NCBI GenBank assembly: GCA_021234155.1
Contig: JAJEKV010000006.1
Location: 9,763,003-9,827,002 of the forward strand
DNA: 64,000 bases
Direction of reading: 5' to 3'
Source: Isoetes taiwanensis
Taxonomy: Eukaryota > Streptophyta > Lycopodiopsida > Isoetales > Isoetaceae
A model generated the notes under the pieces. The model saw nothing but the letters and a program-made list of their open reading frames with translations. It did no database searches and was not told the DNA's origin. Of the stretch, positions 57,380 through 64,000 are shown piece after piece; positions within the stretch are counted from its first letter, which is position 1, and each line of letters opens with the position of its first letter. The position numbers were made by a program, and so were the translations under genes.

Positions 57380-60300
57380 AAGCACGGCTCGCCATGGCGA
57401 TGAAGAATCTTAATCCGGATATCTTGTGTTTGCGGGAGCATAAATGTGCCGGGCTTATATTAACAACTTAATGAATATCTTGGGTAATCGGTATGTAAGC
57501 TGCTTGCTACAACGCAGGCGAGGGGGAGGTACTTTGATTTATTGGAAAATGGGTGTATGCGTGTAACCTTTTCAGACCCGAGATAGCGGGGCCGGTGGTG
57601 GTGATTAAATGGAAGGAGGGCGGTCCCGAGTGGGGCTTAGTAAATGTGTATGCTCCAATTGGGGCCACTTTCGGAGAGGTTGTTTATGGGCACAATGCGA
57701 AATAAGCTCCAGTCCTTTGGTATGGGTTCTACATGGTTTGTCTTGGGTGACTTTAACATGGTGGAGCTCCAGGAGGACAGGCATGGTATTGATTCGAGAT
57801 ATTATGAGGGTTTTGAGCGTGACCAATGGCTTAGGCTTGTGCAGGAGTGGGGTTTGATGAGCTTCAGGGGATCGGAGTTTTACTTGGTGCAATAATTGGT
57901 GGGGCATGGTAGGGCATACTCTAGGCTGGATAGAGTTTATGGCACTCCAGCAGTCTTGGATTATGCTCCAGCCTTCACTAGGGTGAACGTTTTGACCACC
58001 TCTGTCGCTGATCACACTCCCCAGATCATTCAGCGGCTTCATGACCACCCACCGCGGCCTCTCAGGACGGGTTTTAAGCTTAACACAACCTTTTTTCGGG
58101 ATCCGAGTTCACGGCCCGGTCAGTAAGCTCATTTGGCGGCAGGTATTCGGTCGGGATAAGTGGAATGAATGCAATGGTTACAGCATTGGCTAGGGTAAAA
58201 TAGTTTGCGAAAGAATGGGGGCGGCAAAAGGCTTTGGCTCAACATCGCAGGTTGGATGCCTTATATGCGGAACTGGAGTCTCTTAGAGGGCGAGTCTCGA
58301 TGGTTTAGCGTGAGCGGCCCGAGTGCTTCGTCGGATCGAGGTTGAGGAGGAGGCCAAGGTGTTGCAGGCCAGGGTCAAAGCGGGTTTGACGTGGTTGAAG
58401 CAGTCTGACACTTGCTCTAAAGTCTTTTTCCGAGTAGCCCGCCAGAAGAAGTATGCAGCAGCCATGGCGGACATAGTTACACCCCAGAGAGTGTTGTTGC
58501 AGCAACCAGATGCTATCAAGGCCTTCGTAGCAGCGCACTATGAAACATTTTTCAAGGAGAGCCCGCTTCCCTCACGAGTGTTTTTCAAGGCTGGTCTTTG
58601 GCCAAGGTATCGTCGAGAATCTCAGCCCTTCAAAGGCGAGCTTAGAGGAGCCGTTGATGGGGCAGGAGTTGGGGACGATGTCTTTGTTGGCTCGGAATAA
58701 GTGTCCTGGATTGGATGGAATACCAGTGGAGTTTTTCAAGTATTGGGAATGGGACCGGTGGTGCGGTGTATGTGGATCTTTTGGGGAATAACTTCGATGC
58801 ATCCCTCTTTGAATACATGTTGTATTTCACTTATACCCAAGTGTAAGCATCCTAAAACCATCAATATTTGGAGGCCTATTACTCGTTTTATGCGTAGTGT
58901 ATAAAATCATTGCTAAGGCTTTGGGTGAGAGGCTTAAGCCGATTACTAGTTCACGCCATTAGTGCAGAAAGCGGTATGGTTTTATACCTCGCCGAATATT
59001 CTTCATAATGTGGTCAGCCGCTTTTGAGGGAGTGCATTGGGCTCAGTAGGATGAGGCAGCCCCTTGTTTTTCTTAAAATTTGGATTTTGCCAAGGCTTAT
59101 GACAGTGTCAGCTGGCAGTTCTTGGCAGATATGATGCAAGCTTTTGGGTGCGGGCCTAGTTTAGGAGAAACGGTTATGAAGTTGCACGGTTCCGCTAGGG
59201 GCGATAGTGTGGTGTCGGGGTGAGACCTCTTCAATCTTCTCGGTGGGCGAGGCATTAGGCGAGGATGTCCGTTGGCCCCCTTCCTGTTCACTATAGTGGC
59301 AGAAGCTCTCTCACAGCTTTTTCAGGTGGCAATTGCTGACAATGTGGTGCAAGGTCTCCGCATGGATGATGGGTCGCAACAGGTTTGCAGTCAATTTGCG
59401 GATGATACATTCCTCTTTCTTCATGCAGATGAGTCCAATCTCAGGTAACCAAGAATATTTTGGATGCCTTTTCTTTAACCGGGATGCTTGCTTGGCGGGT
59501 GAAGTGCTCGGCCATGTGGGTACTTGGAGGAACCTTCTCTGCATGGTTGAATCAGTTTTCACAGGCTCTAACACGCCGCCACCACGCCTGCCAAACTGTT
59601 AGGCATACCATTTGGCTTGGATATTAATGCTAGGGCAATTTGAATTTAGGAGACATTCTGAGAATCTTAAGCAACATTTGAATTGGTGGAGGGAAGTAAA
59701 CTCACCATGGCTGGTAGGATTACGGTAGCTAAGTCGATTGCTCTGTAGCACTCATGTTTACACTGACCTCTCCGCATACTTGCTTTTAAAGTGTGGTTAA
59801 GGAGTTGGATGACACCATTCGCAATTTTGTTTGGGGAGGGAATGAGGAGGGGGCTACAGTGAAGGTCGCATGGTGGAAGTGTGTGCGTCCCAGACAGGCA
59901 GGGGGTTTGGGTATGCTTGATGTGTCATTGCACACGGAGGTTCTGGTGTCGAAATTCATCTGGCAATTGTTGCAGGAGCAACAATCCCCAGGTTTGGCTC
60001 TGTTGGCACAGTCGCTTCGTCACTCTATTGTGTTTAGGAAGTCAGCTATTAGGCTCGGTTTGCCGTGGGCTCTGTTTGAGGATTTGCGGCCATTCCCTCA
60101 TGCTTCGCCTTTTCTTAAGGGTCTTCTGAAGGCATGGAAGGTGGTCAAGGTTCTCTTTTCATTAGACCCTAGCAGATGTAGCCTCATCGCCCTTTCTCTG
60201 GGTACCCTTGGACTCTGCATCTCCCTTGGCCTCTTCCTTACATCCGTATTTTCGGTGCCGATGGATTCTTTGTAGGGGTAACATCCATCCGTGACTGGTA

Positions 60301-61036
60301 TTGGGAGGGTCATCTGGCGCCGTGGGAGTTTTTAGGGAGAGATTTGGCCTTGGCGGGTGGGACATCACGGACTTGGGCCGAATTGCCAATGCTATTCCAT
60401 TGCGGTTGTCTTCTCAAGTCAATCGCGCTTTGGAAGTCGCATAGTGGACTTGATGCTTCTCGGTTTGTAGCATCGGCTTATGGGCTCCTAGCACGCGCAA
60501 GACACGTTGCCGCCGCCGGATAAGTGGTCGCTTAAGCTTCGAGGGAGTAAGTGGCCCGCCATGTGGAAGTGGGGTGGAATACATTGCCTCCTCCTAAAAT
60601 CCGTACCCTTTTGTGGCAGATCTTGCAGTAGCCTCGGGGTGAATGTCAGGAGTCCACGGGTTTAAGCCTCATGTAGGAAACATGCCCTTTATGTGGGAGG
60701 CGACGTGAGACCATTGAACCTTTGCTTTGTCCTATGCACGAGGTAGGGGCAGCTTGGTCTGGGTGAGAGCCCTCTTTGGGACTTCACTATGTCGAAAGGT
60801 TCTCTTGGGAGTCCTTCCTAGCAGTGGGAAAAGGTGGCCAAAGCGGCGGCGTTTCATTTATGCGAGCTTGGCTTTTGTGGCTGATTTGGAAAAGGCGGAG
60901 AGCGAAGGTCTTTCGAATGGCAGTGCTTAGCCCTTTTCGGTTGGTTCCGATCTTGAGGCATAAGTTGTGGCAGGCTTACCAAGTCTCAAGCTTGTCTGAC
61001 ACAGTTAAGCAGGAAATTTGGTCGACTTTCCTATAG
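57380..61036 (+). pseudogene. LINE ORF2 (endonuclease and reverse transcriptase), broken
   Basis: Endonuclease motifs in order: PDILCLREHK (~57416), NVYAPIG (57643), LGDFNM (57743) and SRLDRVY (57920), then ADHTP (~58008). Reverse transcriptase motifs: NKCPGLDGIPVEFF (~58700), KIIAKALGERLKP (~58905), DFAKAYDSVSW (59083), GIRRGCPLAPFLF (~59250) and FADDT (59395), the catalytic aspartate pair. A C-terminal block (IRNFVWGG ... GGLGMLDV, ~59815-59930) matches the region after the RT of plant L1 elements. At least eight frame changes or stops. The enzyme would nick DNA and copy its own RNA there; this copy cannot. Confidence 0.9.
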
Positions 61037-61142
61037 ATTGTGGATCATGATGGGCGCTTCATTTCTTAGCACCACACTTATCATTGTACTTGATGGCATT
61101 CTAGTGGTTTAATATATTCTTATATTCTTCAAAAAAAAAATA

Positions 61143-61157
61143 AAAATGACCCCTTCA
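61143..61157 (+). repeat. LINE target-site duplication, right copy
   Basis: AAAATGACCCCTTCA directly after the LINE A-rich tail. Confidence 0.8.
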
Positions 61158-61287
61158 CTCTTCCCACTGGGACTCGTTACGGGTGCAGTGATATGTGGAG
61201 GGCCCTGTATCAGCATGGAGCTGGTATGGGGGATGAACTCCTGTTTGTATACGGTGAGTGCACCGTATACGAGTAGGGGACGTCACA
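61158..61287 (+). repeat. 3' LTR of second chromovirus, part after the LINE
   Basis: Continues the LTR and ends ACGTCACA, the inverse of its start. A perfect 10-bp-stem hairpin, GTATACGGTG / CACCGTATAC (61247-61270), lies 17 bases before the end. The next five bases, GAGCA (61288-61292), would be the retrotransposon's target duplication, but the matching left flank is not in the window. Confidence 0.85.
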
Positions 61288-62117
61288 GAGCAGCCCATAG
61301 ATAATATTCCATATAATAAGTCATGTAAGATGCATTCCCCTGTTTCAAATTGTTATTTGCTAGAGTGACGACAGTGCATGTATATACTGTAGGTCTTATA
61401 ATTTTCTTATATGCCTGGCTTGTTGCATCCAAGCTTGAATAATTGGCAAGCAATCTGACTAGATGGTCACCTAAAACTCCAATTCAATCAAGGGGTTTAT
61501 GAATCATGAAAGATTGCATGGCTTGGCACAACTTGTAAAGAAGCATTTTCATCTCTCCATATTCAAGCCCTAGTTCAAGGAAGTAGTTGGCTTATGGAGA
61601 AGGTTTAAGCATCACAATCTTCAATCTGCCACAACCTATACAGAGCCGATGAGTTTAAAGACATCACTAAGCATTAAGTAAAGAAGATTTTGTGCATACA
61701 TCTGTTGCTGGCCAAAAGCTTGACAGATAAGCGCCTTTCACCTTACAGGTAGTCTGGCGATGGTACTGTCCCAGTTCTACTCTGCAAACAAAACCCTCTT
61801 TTTGCTGTGCTTTTTGCATCAAATGGTTAAAAACGCACTCTTTTTACTTCTTTGCACATCAAGACAAACGGGTGCATCCCTTTTCAGATTCTGGTGGCCA
61901 AAACACATGAACTCGACCTATTTTTGAAGCTTTTCTCTTTGCAAGACTCACCTCCAGTTTTAGGGAACCCAAAGTAATGGGCACTCAGACGAATATAAAA
62001 ATTGGCTATATGGTTTGGGGTTGGGTTGGTCAGAAGCTATGCCAATAGCTTCAGCAGCTGGGCACTCTATTTATCTGCTGTCGAAACCTATCTGCTTTGG
62101 ACATGGCACCCAATCCT
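61288..62117. other. Non-coding stretch, nothing recognised
   Basis: AT-rich sequence downstream of the chromovirus LTR. No gene, no repeat noticed. Confidence 0.5.
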
Positions 62118-62397
62118 TCTCTGTTAGGCTTTCACATTCTTTGCAGGTCGATGCTCCAGCAAAGGCCCCATATTCTAGACCAAATTCGCTGCCCAATCCT
62201 CTGGTCTATTCCTTCCCTACTCTATTATTTTCGAAAGAATTGAAGAGAAGATGTGACAATCGGTTAGCAGGTTTCCAAAGTGGCTGCCCTACAATAGCGG
62301 CCACCGGCATTTTACACCCGATAGTAAGTTTGGAGCAGTCATTGCATATACTGGCATATACCTGGGGGCAACCCAAAAAACTAAAAAAAGAAGCATT
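62118..62397 (+). mobile_element. Short poly(A) retroposon, copy 4
   Basis: Same family as 63432-63760 and, at its 3' half, as copies 1-3. It shares GTCGATGCTCCAGCAAAGGC near its 5' end and CACCCGATAGTA in the middle, and ends GGGGGCAACCCAAAAAAC. About 45 bases before the end are deleted, removing one arm of the terminal hairpin. Confidence 0.65.
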
Positions 62398-62816
62398 GTT
62401 ACACAATTCTAGATTGTCAAGTCTATCGCCAAAACTGAGTTAATTTTAATTCAATTTAATCTACAGTCTGATCTAAATTGTTTATTCCAATGGAGGTGTG
62501 GGCATGAATCGGGACCGTTGATGGGTCGATAGGGGCACTCGGTATTACCGGTGCTTGCCCAGAAGGTGCAATTCCACACATTTTGCACCTGCACAAAATG
62601 GAGCATAAATACGTCCCCTCTTCTTTTCACTCAACAATTCAGATCCGCCTCGTCTCCTTCTGGATCTGCGGCAATTTGTGGAGTATTCATCGCTTCAACT
62701 TGTGGGTTATTGATTCCACTGTAGATTTGCAGCATGTGGCAGCGCAAAATATGGGTGCAATTGTAGTCCAGCAGCATGATTAGAGCGTTTCCGAGCTCTT
62801 CACTATAGCCAAAGGT

Positions 62817-63368
62817 GTGCCCCAAGCACCGCAGCGCCATAGCCAGAGCTCTTGGTGGAAGGATCTTAAGCAACTGGGCAGTAGGAGGCTGGCGGCAAAG
62901 AAATGGGAACCCATTTTAGAACAGGAACCAAGAAATGGGAACCCATTTCAAAATAAGAAATGGGAACCCATTTCAGAAGAGGAACCAAAAAGCAAAAGGG
63001 GGGAGGGGGGTTGGAAGAAATTTCTGCCCAAAGGAAAGAAAGATAAGTCATCCAAGTCCCAGGCTAGAGCTAATACAGATTTAAGTAGAGACGGGTTCAG
63101 AAATGCTAAAGATTTCGACTTCTGGCATCAGCAGAGCTCAAATCCATCCAATAAGATGGCGATCAAGTCTCAGAGTGTTCGAAATGGGTTTTCGACTGGT
63201 TCTTCGGCGCTAGAGCGGAAAAGCAGTGCCCCTTTGTGGCAATGAAGAAATATGGGCTCTGTTTCAGGGCTAAATTCTAGCAGGCTCAAGATGAACAGAA
63301 GTGCTAGAGTCGGATCTGCAACTGCCATCGCCATGGCTGCAGCTGACCAAGAATCTATTCCTGAATGA
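62817..63368 (+). CDS. Unidentified basic, low-complexity protein (possible exon), one internal TGA
   Basis: Open from an ATG at 62817 to a TGA at 63243, then open in the same frame for 40 more codons to a TGA at 63366. The protein is rich in lysine, serine and tryptophan with WWKDLKQLG near the start, two KWEPI repeats and GWKKFLPKGKKDKSSKSQAR. It continues with serine- and asparagine-rich sequence. The lysine/tryptophan start loosely recalls plant IQD-type proteins, but no IQ motif is seen and I do not assign it. It lies between two retroposon copies. It could be an exon of a gene to the right, a pseudogene, or chance. Confidence 0.3.
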
Positions 63369-63431
63369 ATTATTGAATAGCAAATCCAATTTTCTAGAAA
63401 TTGTATATAGGCGATGATTCTTGAGCAAGAG

Positions 63432-63760
63432 TCTTTGCTAGGCTTCCACATTCTCTGCAAGTCGATGCTCCAGCAAAGGCCCCATATTGTGGACCAAATC
63501 CTTTGCCCAATCATCTAGTTATTCCTTCCCTACTCCATTATTTTCGAAAGAATTGAAGAGAAAGGCGTCGGAATGGATGCGATAACCGGTTAGCCAGTTT
63601 CCGAAATGGCTGCTCTACAACAGCGGCTACCGCTAGTTTACACCCGATAGTATGTTTTGGAGCAGTTCTTAACATATACTGGCATATACCTAGAATATGC
63701 CAAAAATCCACATGGTCGAGGGCTTGCCCCCTAGGGGCAACCCAAAAAATAGATAGATAG
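63432..63760 (+). mobile_element. Short poly(A) retroposon, copy 5
   Basis: On the + strand with the complete 3' end: a perfect hairpin TTGCCCCCTAGGGGCAA (63724-63740), then CCC and an A run. Its 5' half matches copy 4 (GTCGATGCTCCAGCAAAGGC). Its 3' half matches the reverse complement of copies 1-3, with the ATATACTGGCATATACC phrase. Confidence 0.75.
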
Positions 63761-63930
63761 GATGAGTCGATCACTCGGTGTGAACCACGTGGAGAACAGA
63801 AACCTATATAATCATGACGATATACTGTCGTGCATTCCTTTTGGTACCTCTGCTGCTTTACGCTCCCAATTTGGCATTTGGAGCAAGCCCACTTCACAAA
63901 AACATATTGGATTTCCGGAAACCCTGGCTA

Positions 63931-64000
63931 TGGCTGCCCCAAAATCATCTGAAATGACGGAATCAACACCAGCTGCCGTTCTTAGGACCTCTTCTGATAA
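63931..64000 (+). CDS. Possible start of a coding region running off the window
   Basis: An ATG at 63931 opens a frame (MAAPKSSEMTESTPAAVLRT) that stays open to near the window edge. Alanine-, serine- and threonine-rich starts are common in plant proteins, including transit peptides. Too short to identify. Confidence 0.2.

Larger units (their letters stand above)
55544..61142 (+). mobile_element. L1-type LINE, nearly full length, decayed
   Basis: 5.6 kb between 15-bp target-site duplications, ending in an A-rich tail (61131-61142). It has the two-ORF layout of plant L1 elements: a nucleic-acid-binding ORF1, then ORF2 with endonuclease and reverse transcriptase. Frames are broken in many places. 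Composition is more GC-rich than the surroundings. It is inserted inside the 3' LTR of the second chromovirus, so it is younger than that element. Confidence 0.9.

Overview
The window looks like nuclear DNA of a land plant with a large, repeat-rich genome. The evidence is chromodomain Ty3/gypsy retrotransposons, an L1-type LINE, a TIR DNA transposon, pieces of an intron-containing plastid sigma factor gene, and one exon of a plant rhamnose synthase (RHM) gene. No intact host gene is visible. Nearly all recognisable coding sequence is transposon-derived or a gene fragment. The species cannot be named from the sequence alone.

Layout. (1) About 46-14155 and 17390-31395 are two direct copies of one ~14 kb block, separated by a ~3.2 kb spacer. 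Each copy holds a run of 26-nt palindromes, a ~4.4 kb A-rich/T-poor block flanked by LTR-like 155-bp repeats with a TATA box, a (GTG)n microsatellite, an unidentified minus-strand coding-like stretch, and the 3' half of a chromovirus pol gene with its polypurine tract and LTR. Copy B pol is nearly open; copy A pol is shattered by small indels, many at CAG/CTG sites. (2) 31881-34910 holds two satellite-like arrays: a T/G-rich degenerate array, and a 19-bp minisatellite with a ~700-bp higher-order period. (3) 34911-42830 is old, mostly non-coding DNA with an inverted-repeat element, three copies of a short poly(A) retroposon and the RHM exon. (4) 42833-61287 is a nest. A second chromovirus (3' half of pol, LTR of about 1.5 kb) is split in its integrase gene by an 8.7-kb TIR transposon (43531-52228). 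That transposon carries sigma factor exons and ~690-bp tandem repeats. The 3' LTR is split by a 5.6-kb LINE (55544-61142) with a 15-bp target-site duplication. (5) 61288-64000 has two more retroposon copies and an unidentified coding-like stretch.

Order of events read from the nesting: the chromovirus inserted first. The TIR element then entered its integrase codons and the LINE entered its LTR, in an order that cannot be determined. The most interesting object is the TIR transposon. It seems to lack its own transposase, has captured plastid sigma factor DNA with intron boundaries intact, and its right end provides a start codon in frame with the downstream half of the integrase. The most important caution is the ~14 kb duplication, whose copy differences look partly like base-calling or assembly error.
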